Assembly: GCF_001542415.1 (NCBI RefSeq)
Contig: NZ_LNCU01000070.1
Coordinates: forward strand, 115,252 to 179,251
DNA: 64,000 bases
Direction of reading: 5' to 3'
Source: Bradyrhizobium macuxiense
Lineage (GTDB): Bacteria > Pseudomonadota > Alphaproteobacteria > Rhizobiales > Xanthobacteraceae
Part shown: positions 10,098 through 18,856 of the stretch, one piece after another
Layout: each line of letters begins with the position of its first letter
Numbering within the stretch: the first letter of the stretch is position 1
Translations under genes and position numbers: made by a program
Notes under the pieces: generated by a model
Database searches by the model: none
What the model was told of the DNA's origin: nothing
What the model saw: the letters and a program-made list of their open reading frames with translations, nothing else

Positions 10098-10505
10098 ATG
10101 CCCTTTGTCAATGCAAATGGCCCGATGCCGGCCCAGGATCTCGGCTTTCCCGACGTCTGCAATACACCATCCGGTCCGGCCGTCGTGCCCGTCCCCTATC
10201 CAAATATCGCAGTGAACACGATGGCCATTCCCACGCAGTCTCGCTGCCTTATCATGTGTATGCCTGCACACAACATGACGACCGAGCGCGTGACATCAAC
10301 AGGTGACAACGCGGGTGTGGCCCTCGGCGTCATGTCTGGGCTTGTCATGGGCCCTGGCCGCGCCAAGGCCGGATCGAACAATTTGTCCATCGGAGGGTCA
10401 CCGGCAACCAAAATGGGGATGCCGACAAAGCAGAACGGCGCCAGCCCGAACGCGTTCGGATTTTCTATATCGCCCTCTCAAATCCGCTTGATGGCGCTGC
10501 GCTAA
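10098..10505 (+). CDS. DUF4150 PAAR-like spike-tip protein
   Basis: A 135-residue protein of the DUF4150 family, which is PAAR-like. It has the typical opening (PFVNANGPMPAQDLGFPDVC), a central PVPYPNIA segment and a glycine-rich run with the conserved GSPATKMGMPTKQNG segment. PAAR-type proteins cap the VgrG spike of a T6SS and carry effectors. It starts 3 nt after the upstream stop. Here the cassette is separate from the vgrG operon at 31-33 kb, so it may arm that VgrG or another elsewhere in the genome. Cys and His residues (C21, C50, C55, H58) could bind the metal that shapes the tip; this is inferred from the family. Confidence 0.88.
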   Translation: MPFVNANGPMPAQDLGFPDVCNTPSGPAVVPVPYPNIAVNTMAIPTQSRCLIMCMPAHNMTTERVTSTGDNAGVALGVMSGLVMGPGRAKAGSNNLSIGGSPATKMGMPTKQNGASPNAFGFSISPSQIRLMALR

Positions 10506-10559
10506 AGTACCGACAGGGTTAGCCGACAGAGTTATATGATCAGGGAGGGAGCCTCCACT

Positions 10560-11516
10560 ATGCCAAATGCTTTTACGCGATTAGTCGTTCCAGAGACGCC
10601 GATCTCTCCGCTGACGAAGTCAACCTATCTGCGTCTTGGCGCCTATTCGAGCGAGGAGGCAAACATTGTCACTGGACTGACGACGACTGTTGACGAAAGC
10701 CTGACTGCAACCAGCAAGCAGGGAAGCGACAATGCGGGCATATTTGCTTTCACCAATCAGGACCTGCAGGCAAATGTCGAAGGCGCGGCACTGATGAAAA
10801 TCGGTCGTGGTCAGACCACGGAGGTCGCGAACGGCAACTCCCGACATATGGTCTCGAAAGGCACCTATGAGATCGCAGCCGAGAATGGGGTATCAATCAC
10901 CGCCGGTGCCAACGGGACGCCCGCCGACATCACCTTGACGGCCTCGAACCGCATCAAGGTGATCAACAAAGGCCACAAGTCGGAAACCAATGACGGCGAC
11001 GCGGAAAAGCGAACGATGGGTAGCACTAAGGAGTTCTTCCAGGGAACCAGATTCACCTGCATGAAAGGCGCAGTCACCACCCTGACGATGGCCCGTAGCG
11101 TGTGCCTGTTCTTCGGGGAATCGTTCACGTACAAAGTCTCCCGCGAACGTTCGGTCAATCTCAGTGATATGATCTCTGTAACCATCGGCAACAAACTCCA
11201 GTTTGTCAAAGGCAACGACATCAAGCATGTGATCGGCAATTCGACCAAGTCTGTCTTCGGGCCCGATTACAAGTCGGCTGATAGTGACACCAAGATCCTT
11301 AGGACGAACGATTTCAAGCTCGCGCCAGGGGACGATTTCAAGCGGGTCGGCCGCGACGGCAAGGTCTGCAAGACCAGCGTGTCCGTAATTGAAGAAGAAG
11401 TGAGCAAGGGACAGTTACACACCGAGGAGCACAAGATTGTGAGGCGAGAAGCGGAGATCATGTCGAGCACCGGCAACGAGGAAGTCATACAAAAGAAGTC
11501 AATCATTTTCATGTAG
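10560..11516 (+). CDS. Hypothetical protein with VgrG-tail-like repeats
   Basis: A 318-residue protein whose middle and C-terminal parts are rich in short alternating beta-strand patterns (for example IGNKLQFVKGNDIKHVIGN, then FKLAPGDDFKRVGRDG). These are reminiscent of the triple-stranded beta-helix of gp5/VgrG tails. I chose the ATG at 10560 because GGGAGGG lies about 10 nt upstream; the frame is open to 10536. It sits between the PAAR-like gene and the DUF3540 gene. Since VgrG of the other operon ends without such a needle, this may be a separately encoded spike component. That is inference from pattern and context; no family name is assigned. Confidence 0.6.
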   Translation: MPNAFTRLVVPETPISPLTKSTYLRLGAYSSEEANIVTGLTTTVDESLTATSKQGSDNAGIFAFTNQDLQANVEGAALMKIGRGQTTEVANGNSRHMVSKGTYEIAAENGVSITAGANGTPADITLTASNRIKVINKGHKSETNDGDAEKRTMGSTKEFFQGTRFTCMKGAVTTLTMARSVCLFFGESFTYKVSRERSVNLSDMISVTIGNKLQFVKGNDIKHVIGNSTKSVFGPDYKSADSDTKILRTNDFKLAPGDDFKRVGRDGKVCKTSVSVIEEEVSKGQLHTEEHKIVRREAEIMSSTGNEEVIQKKSIIFM

Positions 11517-11533
11517 CCGGTTGGAGAGCAGGA

Positions 11534-12190
11534 ATGACGATGACGTTCCGTGCCACAAACACCGATATCTTGGCGATGGCCAAGCGCTTGCTCAAGCCTG
11601 GATATCACACTGCTCGTGTCGTGTCGGTCAGCGATGATGGCGCGGCGGTGGAGGTCGACGTCTCAGGCGCTCGTCACACGGCGGCGGTGGCCGTTGGCTG
11701 TCTGGTCCGTCCTGTTGCTCAAGATGTGGTTCTGCTGTTCAGCGAGGCGGAGCAAGCCTTTGTCTTGACCGTACTCGAGCGAACAGGTTCCAGTTGGGGC
11801 ACGGTCGGTCTACCGGGGGATCGCAAAATGTCGATCGATGGCGGGACCATCACCATCGCCGCTCGCCAGCGCATATCACTGCGCGCCGATAGTATCGATC
11901 TGCAGGCTAAGTTGTTCGCCGTTCTCGCGAACAAGGGGACTTGGATCGGCAAGCTCTACACTTTGATCGCGGACCGTTTCCGGAGCTCGGCGGGCATCCA
12001 GGAAGCGAGCGCCGATTCACTTACGATAAAGGCGGTCAATCGTGTCGCGATGATCGAACGTATCGACTCGTTACAGACCGAAACGCAAGCCATTAGGATC
12101 AGCGGGATCGCCTCCGAAACGGCGCATAGCAAGGTCATCGCGGTGAGCGAGGATCTCCGCCTCGACGGCAAACGCGTGACAGTTGCATAA
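11534..12190 (+). CDS. DUF3540 protein (T6SS-associated)
   Basis: A 218-residue protein matching the DUF3540 family, which is found with DUF2169 and DUF4150 genes in T6SS cassettes. The N-terminal half (residues 25-90) looks like an OB-fold-type beta barrel as in phage spike proteins (ARVVSVSDDGAAVEVDVSG, then VGCLVRPVAQDVVLLF). The C-terminal half is a repetitive beta-rich stretch (IDGGTITIAARQRISLRADS). It is therefore likely to be a spike-like adaptor. A purine-rich site (GGAGAGCAGGA) precedes the start, and the gene lies 17 nt after the previous stop in the same operon. Confidence 0.8.
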   Translation: MTMTFRATNTDILAMAKRLLKPGYHTARVVSVSDDGAAVEVDVSGARHTAAVAVGCLVRPVAQDVVLLFSEAEQAFVLTVLERTGSSWGTVGLPGDRKMSIDGGTITIAARQRISLRADSIDLQAKLFAVLANKGTWIGKLYTLIADRFRSSAGIQEASADSLTIKAVNRVAMIERIDSLQTETQAIRISGIASETAHSKVIAVSEDLRLDGKRVTVA

Positions 12191-12195
12191 CGCGC

Positions 12196-13968
12196 ATGCT
12201 GTCCACGAGCATGCCGGCTCCGACCCGGCAAGACCGGCTTACAACGGCGCAGGAATTTATTGCGGCCGGACGGCTCGATGAAGCTGAGGCGCTGCTGGAG
12301 GCGCCCGTTGCCACAAGCGATCCCGATACGCTCAATGCAAAGGGCACATTAGCGCTCGCGCGGCAGCGAATTGATTTGGCGTTCGACCTGTTGGCAGAGG
12401 CGGCGACCTGCTATCCTGATCACGCCGGTCTTGCTGCTAACCTCGGTATCGCCCACGAAATGCTCGGCCGCCTTGACGAGGCGGTCATTTGCCTCAAGCG
12501 CGCAGCTGCGCTCGCGCCGCGCAAACAAGAGATCAAGCTCGCGCTGGCGCATGCCCTGGAACGTCGCGGCGACATTGCGGAAGCCCGCGCGATCGCGGAG
12601 GCGGTTGTCCAAGACGAGCCAGGCAATGCGCGCGCCCTCCTTCAACTTGGCACCATCGATCTCGCCTTGCGCGATTACTCGTCGGCCGAGACCACATTGC
12701 TTCGCGCCCTGGACCTTGCCCCGGACGATCCCGATACGCTACGCAATTTGTCGGTGCTCTTGCTTGAGCGCGGCTGCTTCGACGAGGCGCTCAACGTTGC
12801 GGAACGCGCGCACCTGCGGTCGCCACTCGACATAGCCGGGCTCGCGCATCTGGCTTATTGCCGTGCTGCGACCGGGCTCTGGGCAGAAGCGGAGACCACC
12901 TGCAGGAGGTTGCTCGCCTCTGCACCGATCCATCTTGGCGCGCGACAGATCCTGGCTCGCGTCATGATTGCCAATGGCCAGGAGGATAGGGCAATTGCGG
13001 AGCTCACACAGTTCGTACGTGCACACAAATCGCATCCATCCGCGACGCTTGCGCTGGCAAGCGTTCTGCAATTCGTCGGCCGGTTTGATGAAGCCCTCAC
13101 GCTTGCCAGCCACGTCGCTCATACGCGACCTGACGACGAATCAGCGAGGTCTCTGGAGACGACACTTGCACTGTCGCTCGGTCGCTTCCCGATGCCCAAA
13201 CCGGCCGACTTGGCGCTGGCGACGCGGATCCTCGTGCCGCCGGCGACTTGCGCCCTCGAATTCGTAGCGCTCCTTCGTCTATTGCCTCGGTTGGCTAGCC
13301 AACAAAATGTGCACGTCGTCGCAGAGCCGCGTTACCGGGCTGTTCTTTCCGGCCTGGCCCAGCAGGTCATTTTCGATGAGCCGGGGTCTGAGCTCTCAGC
13401 TACGCCCCTGCAATCGTTATTGAGCATTCTGTCGACTGACACGGAGAACATTGCCGATGGCATTCCCTACCTGCGACCCGAGGCTGAGCTCTTCGCCAAG
13501 TGGCGGGCTTCCCTGGCCACGTTCGCAAGGCCCCTCCTGGGGATCGTATGGGAGGGCGGCGCTCTCGGCCTATCGATGGAGCAGGTCGCCGCCGTGCTTC
13601 CTCAGTCCGGTACGCCGGTCAGTCTGATGGCGGACGCGCGACGACATAGCATGAGCCGATGGAGCCGCCCGATCGATGCTGGTGTGCATATCGAGTGCCC
13701 CGCGGACTTGATAGCGGTGATCGCCAATCTAGATGCCGTGGTGGGGCCCGATAGCTTCGCTATCCATATCGCCGGGGCGCTCGGCATTCCCGGCGTGGTC
13801 TTGGTGCCGCGCGGTTATCCCTGGTATTGGGCCCAGGCTGGCGGAAAGCCAATGTGGTACCCGTCATTCAAAGTCGTCGTGCAGGAACGGCTCGGTGACT
13901 GGGATGCAGCAATCAATGAAGGCCGCCAACGGCTCGATGCCCTGCTGCGTGCGCTAGCATTGGATTGA
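12196..13968 (+). CDS. TPR protein with glycosyltransferase-like C-terminal domain
   Basis: A 590-residue cytoplasmic protein. Residues about 10-310 contain roughly eight tetratricopeptide repeats (for example ALLQLGTIDLALRDYSSAET), a protein-interaction scaffold. The C-terminal 230 residues resemble the nucleotide-sugar binding half of GT-B enzymes seen in TPR-glycosyltransferases: LGIVWEGG near 450, and GPDSFAIHIAGALGIPGVVL near 520, the usual acceptor/donor loop. Conserved catalytic residues are not obvious, so it may be a non-catalytic relative. It starts 5 nt after the DUF3540 stop and closes the operon. It could scaffold or modify the cassette's cargo. The TPR call is firm; the enzymatic reading is tentative. 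Confidence 0.75.
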   Translation: MLSTSMPAPTRQDRLTTAQEFIAAGRLDEAEALLEAPVATSDPDTLNAKGTLALARQRIDLAFDLLAEAATCYPDHAGLAANLGIAHEMLGRLDEAVICLKRAAALAPRKQEIKLALAHALERRGDIAEARAIAEAVVQDEPGNARALLQLGTIDLALRDYSSAETTLLRALDLAPDDPDTLRNLSVLLLERGCFDEALNVAERAHLRSPLDIAGLAHLAYCRAATGLWAEAETTCRRLLASAPIHLGARQILARVMIANGQEDRAIAELTQFVRAHKSHPSATLALASVLQFVGRFDEALTLASHVAHTRPDDESARSLETTLALSLGRFPMPKPADLALATRILVPPATCALEFVALLRLLPRLASQQNVHVVAEPRYRAVLSGLAQQVIFDEPGSELSATPLQSLLSILSTDTENIADGIPYLRPEAELFAKWRASLATFARPLLGIVWEGGALGLSMEQVAAVLPQSGTPVSLMADARRHSMSRWSRPIDAGVHIECPADLIAVIANLDAVVGPDSFAIHIAGALGIPGVVLVPRGYPWYWAQAGGKPMWYPSFKVVVQERLGDWDAAINEGRQRLDALLRALALD

Positions 13969-14096
13969 CGGCTGGTTCCCGAGCCCATCTGAAAGTGTAT
14001 TGTACAGGTTTTACTGCAGCTGCTGCATGAGGCGTCGTTTTCGAGCGGAAGATTCAGCCTCCGATACACGATAGTCGGGCAGGCCAAGGATTCCTC

Positions 14097-14128
14097 AACA
14101 AAAGGGGCCCAGCGGGCGCGCCGGGCCC
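14097..14128 (-). terminator. Rho-independent terminator, minus strand
   Basis: Read on the minus strand, GGGCCC pairs with a downstream GGGCCC around an inner GCG/CGC pair, and a CTTTTGTT tail follows. It lies about 130 nt beyond the stop of the 35-residue membrane peptide gene and supports a short minus-strand transcript there. Confidence 0.55.
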
Positions 14129-14254
14129 GTCTCCTTGGAGATGCGTCTCCCCAGAAGGGGCCAAGGGAAGCGCGAAACCACACTTAGTGGAACAACTCAC
14201 GCGTGTCCCGCTCAAAGTTTATCTAGGTAAAGGCTGTGGCTAGGATTGGGCTTG

Positions 14255-14362
14255 TCATCCCATCAGCAGCCAACCGATGCTGAGGACGAGCGCGATGAAC
14301 GACGCCACCGCGAAGCCGAGGAAACCGTGGTCCACTGCATCCAAGTGATCTGGTTTGAACAT
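14255..14362 (-). CDS. 35-residue single-span membrane peptide
   Basis: A short frame encoding MFKPDHLDAVDHGFLG followed by a hydrophobic segment (FAVASFIALVLSIGWLLMG) to the C-terminus, predicting one membrane span with a short acidic cytoplasmic or periplasmic head. The composition is far from random. A terminator lies downstream, and a perfect 12-bp palindrome lies 34 nt upstream of the start. The ribosome site is weak (AGCGAGG about 13 nt upstream). Peptides of this shape often act as small subunits of membrane complexes, but no partner is adjacent, so the function is unknown. Confidence 0.55.
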   Translation of the reverse strand: MFKPDHLDAVDHGFLGFAVASFIALVLSIGWLLMG

Positions 14363-14395
14363 GGGGATAGCGTTGGCCTCGCTCGGGTGACCGCA

Positions 14396-14407
14396 TGCAA
14401 ATTTGCA
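14396..14407. promoter_or_regulatory. Perfect 12-bp palindrome TGCAAATTTGCA
   Basis: A self-complementary 12-mer just upstream of the 35-residue membrane peptide gene. It has the size and symmetry of a dimeric regulator's operator; the regulator is not identified. It does not fit the FixK/FNR or NifA consensus. Confidence 0.35.
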
Positions 14408-14582
14408 AGTCATGGCAGTGGCCGTAGTTCCCGTTTGCGGGTGTCCGAATTCGGGATAGGGACCTTACCTTCGGGTGCTGTCCGTGCCAAAACCCGGGGC
14501 CCTAGGTGTCCTGGTTCGGATTGAGCAAAGGAAACCGAGACTTAACTTATGTTTGTCGGCAGACTACCTAGGGGTCCACAGA

Positions 14583-14598
14583 TGTTCTCCCGGCAACA
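14583..14598 (+). promoter_or_regulatory. NifA upstream activator site (TGT-N10-ACA)
   Basis: TGTTCTCCCGGCAACA fits TGT-N10-ACA exactly. Its centre lies about 90 nt upstream of the -12 GC of the sigma54 promoter at 14668-14681, the usual distance for NifA activation. It closely resembles the site TGTTCTCAAGCTAACA in front of the T6SS operon. Confidence 0.7.
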
Positions 14599-14666
14599 AA
14601 TGTGATCGGTCCCTAAATGTTCACCGTGATCTCGCGGGCCGGAAGTTCCTTGCAACCATCTTTGGA

Positions 14667-14682
14667 CGGCATCATTGTTGCA
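14667..14682 (+). promoter_or_regulatory. Sigma54 (-24/-12) promoter
   Basis: CGGCATCATTGTTGCA has GG and GC separated by exactly 10 nt and a full TTGCA at -12. Transcription would begin near 14693 and read into the 66-residue gene at 14763. The -24 half departs from TGGCAC at its edges, so strength may be moderate. Confidence 0.6.
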
Positions 14683-14762
14683 ACATCACCGGCGAAGGCT
14701 CTGTCCGTAGGCGTGGGTGACACCGGACGCGCTCAAGCCTGCACAATATGGGAGGGGAGCAC

Positions 14763-14963
14763 ATGACCGAGCTCCATCTTTCCAAGCAAATCGATCGCGT
14801 CGACGGGAACGCCTGTGCGGAAGCTGAACGGCTGCGCAAAGAGGCCCGTGGAACCCCGCCAGGAGTTGAGCGCGACCGGCTTATTCGCCGGGCGCGGCAG
14901 GCTGAAGCAGTCTGCCGGACGGCGAAGTGGCTGGCCTCGCGGGAGCTGCGGCCACCAACCTAA
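14763..14963 (+). CDS. 66-residue conserved hypothetical, predicted NifA-controlled
   Basis: A small soluble, charged and mostly helical protein opening MTELHLSKQIDRVDGNAC, with a heptad-like basic/acidic centre (AEAERLRKEARG, then RDRLIRRARQAEAV). A strong site (GGAGGGGAG) lies 6 nt before the ATG at 14763, which is why the frame-open start at 14748 is rejected. It looks like small hypothetical proteins common in bradyrhizobia (from memory, not searched). The sigma54 promoter and TGT-N10-ACA site upstream predict expression with the nif regulon under low oxygen. Its function is unknown; a helix-hairpin interaction protein is plausible. Confidence 0.75.
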   Translation: MTELHLSKQIDRVDGNACAEAERLRKEARGTPPGVERDRLIRRARQAEAVCRTAKWLASRELRPPT

Positions 14964-15611
14964 CAGAACTACACTTCTCGTAAGGCAGCCTCAGTTGGCA
15001 GCCCAGCCGCACGGAGACTGGTCGGCCCCTTGATGACCCGGTCTCGGGACCGCGTACCCGCTCTGACAACTGATGCCTGAATTTTCCAGCCGAAACTCAA
15101 GGGGATTGAATCGTATTGCTTTGAGTACGGATCACGCCACTGGTTGCGCTCGGCGTTGCTGAGCGGGTTGGCCATTGGGGATTTGCTAGATACCGTACTG
15201 CTGCTGGAGTCAAACCAGCTTGCGGGTCACCGGAACTTTGACGGTTGAGCTAAGGCCGAACACTGCTTGGAGTACCGTAGTCTTACGGAGGCGACTATCC
15301 CTTTTTGGCCATGAAAGCTTTGCGCGCTTCGTGCAAATTATTCTTCATCAGGATTTTGCCACATCCCTCCTGGGGCTAGAACCAGCGCCGTCCGCGTGTA
15401 TTTCAAGCGGGCGGCGTTGTGCGTTTGGTAGCGGCACAAACAATGAGAAGCGCCCCGACGGGGTCTGGTCGAAAGCTGCGAGCATCCGCATGAGCAACGT
15501 CGACGGGATGGCGGATTTTCCGGCTGAAGCGGCGGACCAATTGACATAGCGCAACGACACAGGCGAGCGCAGCGGTCACCGTCATGCTGGTAAAGCCATG
15601 GGGCGGTACCA
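14964..15611. other. Intergenic upstream of hemN
   Basis: No supported gene. Overlapping frames of 60-110 codons occur on both strands without recognisable features. I looked for a FixK/FNR box (TTGAT-N4-ATCAA) that would explain anaerobic hemN expression and found none. Confidence 0.4.
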
Positions 15612-16946
15612 TTGCAGATCTCGCTCCTAGAAAAGTATTACGATGCCCGCCTGCCTTGGTACACCATCTATCCAACTGTACCGGAGTTCTCCGCGGTTGT
15701 CGGCGCCGAGACTTGTGAGAAATGGCTGAGGGGCTTGCCGGCTGACGGCGCCGTGTCGCTCTATCTCCACATTCCGTTCTGTCGTTCGATCTGCTGGTAT
15801 TGCGGCTTCCCCACGACCTTCACTCGTCGGAATGCACCAATCCTCGATTATTTGGCGGTGCTGCGTGAAGAGATTCGTCTGGTAGCGGAGCAGGCGCCGC
15901 AAGTTCTGCCTGTGAGTGACGTGCACTTTGGCGGTGGCACGCCGACCCTCATCGAGCCCGCGGAGTTTCCGGCCCTGATGGAAGTCTTGCGCAGCCGCTT
16001 CGCCTTTCGGAAAACGGCTACGATCGCAGTCGAGATCGACCCGCGCACGTTTACGATGGAAATGGCCGACGCCTTGGGAGCAGCCGGCGTGAACCGCGCG
16101 AGCCTGGGCGTGCAAAGCTTCGATCCTATCGTTCAAAAAGCGATCAACCGCATCCAGAGTGAGGCGCAGACGACGGCTGCCATCGAAAATCTGCGCCGGC
16201 ATGGAATAGGCCGCATCAACTTCGATCTCATCTTCGGCCTGCCACATCAGACGGTGCAGTCCTGCGTCCAGTCCGCAACGACGGCGGTGGTCATGCGTCC
16301 CGACCGTCTGGCGGTTTTCGGCTATGCGCACGTTCCTTCGTATATGAAACGTCAGCGCCTGATCGATGAGGCGGCGCTACCGGACTGCGCGAGCCGTGCC
16401 GACCAGGCTGCGGCCGTGGCCGATACGCTGGTCGCTGCTGGCTACCACCCAATCGGGCTCGACCATTACGCGTTGCCAGATGACGAACTCTCGCTGGCGC
16501 AGAAAACTGGTCGCCTGCGGCGCAACTCCTTGGGTTACTCAGCCGATACCTGTAATACAGTAATCGGCTTGGGCACGTCGGCCATCGGCCGTCTCGGTGA
16601 CGGCTACGTCCAGAACGAAGTTGTAACGGGTCCCTACATCCAGCACATTAGAGCCGGGCGTTTGGCGACGTCAAAGGGGTACAGTCTCACTGACGAAGAC
16701 CGCGTTCGAGCCGCAATCATCGAGCGGCTGATGTGCGATTTGGAGGCCGACGTGTCGGCGATCTGTACGGCCCACGGATTTGATGCGCTCTCTTTTCTCG
16801 ATTCAGCTGAACGATTGGCAATGCTCGCCGCGGACGGGATAGTGGACATCCAGAACGGCTTCGTCCGCGTGAGGCAGGAGCACCGCTTCATGATACGCGC
16901 CGTTGCTGCTGCTTTCGACGCCTATCTCGACCGCAAGCCCTATTAG
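15612..16946 (+). CDS. hemN: Oxygen-independent coproporphyrinogen III oxidase (radical SAM)
   Basis: This enzyme decarboxylates coproporphyrinogen III to protoporphyrinogen IX without oxygen, using S-adenosylmethionine and a [4Fe-4S] cluster, and so supports haem synthesis in microaerobic nodules. The 444 residues fit the family (about 450). The radical-SAM motif C-x3-C-x2-C is at 57, 61 and 64 (PFCRSICWYCGF), GGGTP follows near 110, and the HemN N-terminus YTIYPTVPEF is at 17-26. The start is TTG at 15612, the only start-like codon between the upstream in-frame stop and the first conserved residues. It stands as a single gene. Homologues include chlorophyll-type paralogues, but motif and length favour true HemN. 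Confidence 0.93.
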   Translation: MQISLLEKYYDARLPWYTIYPTVPEFSAVVGAETCEKWLRGLPADGAVSLYLHIPFCRSICWYCGFPTTFTRRNAPILDYLAVLREEIRLVAEQAPQVLPVSDVHFGGGTPTLIEPAEFPALMEVLRSRFAFRKTATIAVEIDPRTFTMEMADALGAAGVNRASLGVQSFDPIVQKAINRIQSEAQTTAAIENLRRHGIGRINFDLIFGLPHQTVQSCVQSATTAVVMRPDRLAVFGYAHVPSYMKRQRLIDEAALPDCASRADQAAAVADTLVAAGYHPIGLDHYALPDDELSLAQKTGRLRRNSLGYSADTCNTVIGLGTSAIGRLGDGYVQNEVVTGPYIQHIRAGRLATSKGYSLTDEDRVRAAIIERLMCDLEADVSAICTAHGFDALSFLDSAERLAMLAADGIVDIQNGFVRVRQEHRFMIRAVAAAFDAYLDRKPY

Positions 16947-17410
16947 CAGAGCCAACCAAGCGGATCCAAATGTCGTGCCGCCTGTCGCGAGCCCGTAGAT
17001 CGCAAGAGGCACGAGCAGCTTGGCGAGGTTTCCGAGAGGATAAGTGACGTGTGGCGGGTTCAGGCTTGAGCTTCCAGGTCATCGCACGCGCAACAGCCAG
17101 CAGCGCGTTCACCATCGTGCGGCATCCGCGAGATCCATAGAAATGGCATCAAAACTAGCCAGCTCGATTTCAAGCGTGGCGCGGCGGATTTTCGTCGCTC
17201 AGCGGATCGCCTAGATCCGCAGAAATGGTTCTGCGAAATCTGCACCAGACTGCAGTCGGCTACTGCAACGATGGCGACGACCTCAGCGAAGTCTCGTTGG
17301 GAACACCAGCACCGCGGTAGGATTCTGGTATCGTAATCGAAGGCCGCTTAGCGAGAAGCGGCGTACCCATCGAACGGCAACCGGTAGCGCTGGACTAGAC
17401 CTGTAAGGCG
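16947..17410. other. Intergenic after hemN
   Basis: No supported gene. A minus-strand frame at 16920-17060 gives a short hydrophobic stretch (LVPLAIYGLATGGTTFG) that might be the relic of a membrane protein. Confidence 0.35.
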
Positions 17411-17935
17411 TCACCTGGGCTCGTCGGTTTTCGGTCCAAGGATGAGTGGCGCGCCCCCGACGGAAACCGCCCCTGCTGGTTTGGCCGGCCGCACGAGCTT
17501 CTTGGTGAGCCTCGAAACGGCGTGGGCTTGCGGTGAAGGTGGAACGGGAGGAGGAGAAGCGGAGGGGACCGGAATCTGCAACGCGTCTATTCGTAAAGTC
17601 AGGGCTGCGATTTGATCCGAGAGTCGTTTCAAGTCGGCCCGCTGAGCATCGAAATTACGATTTAGCTCCGCGATCTGATCGCTCGCCTTCTGTTGTCCCG
17701 ATTGAATCTCAGACAGTGCCGCCCTGTCCTCCGATGACAAACCTGGCATTGGGGCGACTTCACGGGCCGTCGCCGTGTCGACAAATTCTGCGACGGTTCT
17801 CCAAAAATAGGCTCCTGCAGCGCACAGGCCGAGGAGAAGAACCATGAGCGCTAAACCCCACGGCACGCGTCTTGACGATCCTTGCAAGACCGAGGGCAAA
17901 TCCGAATCGGCGGCTTGATCCATCATCTCCATCAT
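17411..17935 (-). CDS. Single-span membrane protein with coiled coil
   Basis: A protein of about 174 residues: a short acidic cytoplasmic N-terminus, one membrane segment near 25-47 (WGLALMVLLLGLCAAGAYFW), then a periplasmic coiled coil (LSEIQSGQQKASDQIAELN and DLKRLSDQIAALTLRIDAL). The tail is proline-rich and basic. The architecture is common among uncharacterised bradyrhizobial envelope proteins (from memory). I favour the start at the MMEMMDQ methionines near 17935 over the frame-open 17998. No partner gene is adjacent and no function can be assigned. Confidence 0.68.
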   Translation of the reverse strand: MMEMMDQAADSDLPSVLQGSSRRVPWGLALMVLLLGLCAAGAYFWRTVAEFVDTATAREVAPMPGLSSEDRAALSEIQSGQQKASDQIAELNRNFDAQRADLKRLSDQIAALTLRIDALQIPVPSASPPPVPPSPQAHAVSRLTKKLVRPAKPAGAVSVGGAPLILGPKTDEPR

Positions 17936-18364
17936 CCCTCGTCCGTCGTCCCCGGTCCGCATTGGCTTTCTCGTTGAGGCGATCCCCAAGCTGATCAAGC
18001 GTTACCGCGAATCATGACGGTCAACAGTATCGTTGTCCGCAAATCGTCGGATCGTCCGGTCATCAGCTCTCACAAGGCGAAGCTTAGTGAGCAGCGCAAC
18101 GTGACACTTTGCGCAAGGCCGCCTCCTACATCTAGCGCCATTGCGAAGCAATAGTTCTTATCTGCACTGGCGGCGGCGCAGCATTTTGTCGTCATTCGAA
18201 CGAACCTTGCAGATTATCTTGCAGGACCTGGCCGAATTCGCCCCTTTTAGAGATAGGCGCGTGAAAGGCTGAGCGGGCGTCGCTCACGAGTCCCGACGTT
18301 CGGCTTGCATTGACGAACCACCTTCGGAGTTCGTCAAGATGACGACCTGTGTCTCCCCCGAACG
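17936..18364. other. Intergenic, no supported gene
   Basis: Nothing recognisable on either strand. A minus-strand frame at 18192-18443 (83 codons) lacks family features. Confidence 0.35.
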
Positions 18365-18700
18365 GTGCGATCCGCGATCCCGCATCGGCGCTCCAGTCAA
18401 CTACCAACCCTAGCAATTGATGGAGATGACGAACGCGTGGCAATCGTCGTCAACGAACGTCGTGTGGCTCACACATCAAGGAATTCGGGATGCAAGATAG
18501 ATCCGGCCGCCCCAATGGACCTGATGGATGTGCTAACTCGTCGCCTGCAACGGTCAGGTCTGCCCCACCGCGACCTCGCCTTTCTCACGGAAGTCCATGA
18601 TGTACTTTCGGCCCCGCTCGCCGAGCGCGCAGCTTTCAAAGCTGTCCGGGCCGCCGTCGGACACGTACGCCGCGGAATGTCATGGCGTGCCCATGAGTGA
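18365..18700 (+). CDS. Doubtful small hypothetical protein
   Basis: A 111-codon frame whose second half (from MDLMDVLTRRLQRSG, about residue 51) is helical and amphipathic with alphaproteobacterial codon use. The first half looks random. If real, it may begin at the internal ATG near 18515. No family was recognised and there is no clear ribosome site. It is listed only because it fills a long gap upstream of the porin. Confidence 0.25.
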   Translation: MRSAIPHRRSSQLPTLAIDGDDERVAIVVNERRVAHTSRNSGCKIDPAAPMDLMDVLTRRLQRSGLPHRDLAFLTEVHDVLSAPLAERAAFKAVRAAVGHVRRGMSWRAHE

Positions 18701-18856
18701 CGAGACTCGCAAAGACTAACCGGATCTCGCCGGGACAGACAGCTCTCAAGCGAGACGGCAGCGGCGCTCAGCCGTCAAAGATCAGGATCAGTCTGGAGCC
18801 ATTCAGGCCGAAGCGCAATCCATTCAAGGCCAGCAAATACGGTCGCGGAGTTCACT

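Noticed and set aside
14481..14497. TGGCACGGACAGCA on the minus strand upstream of the 35-residue peptide gene as a sigma54 promoter
   Set aside because: GG and GC are separated by 8 nt, not 10.
14994..15010. Second GG-N10-GC sequence (TTGGCAGCCCAGCCGCA) upstream of hemN
   Set aside because: It lacks TTGC at -12, has no TGT-N10-ACA partner and lies about 600 nt from hemN.
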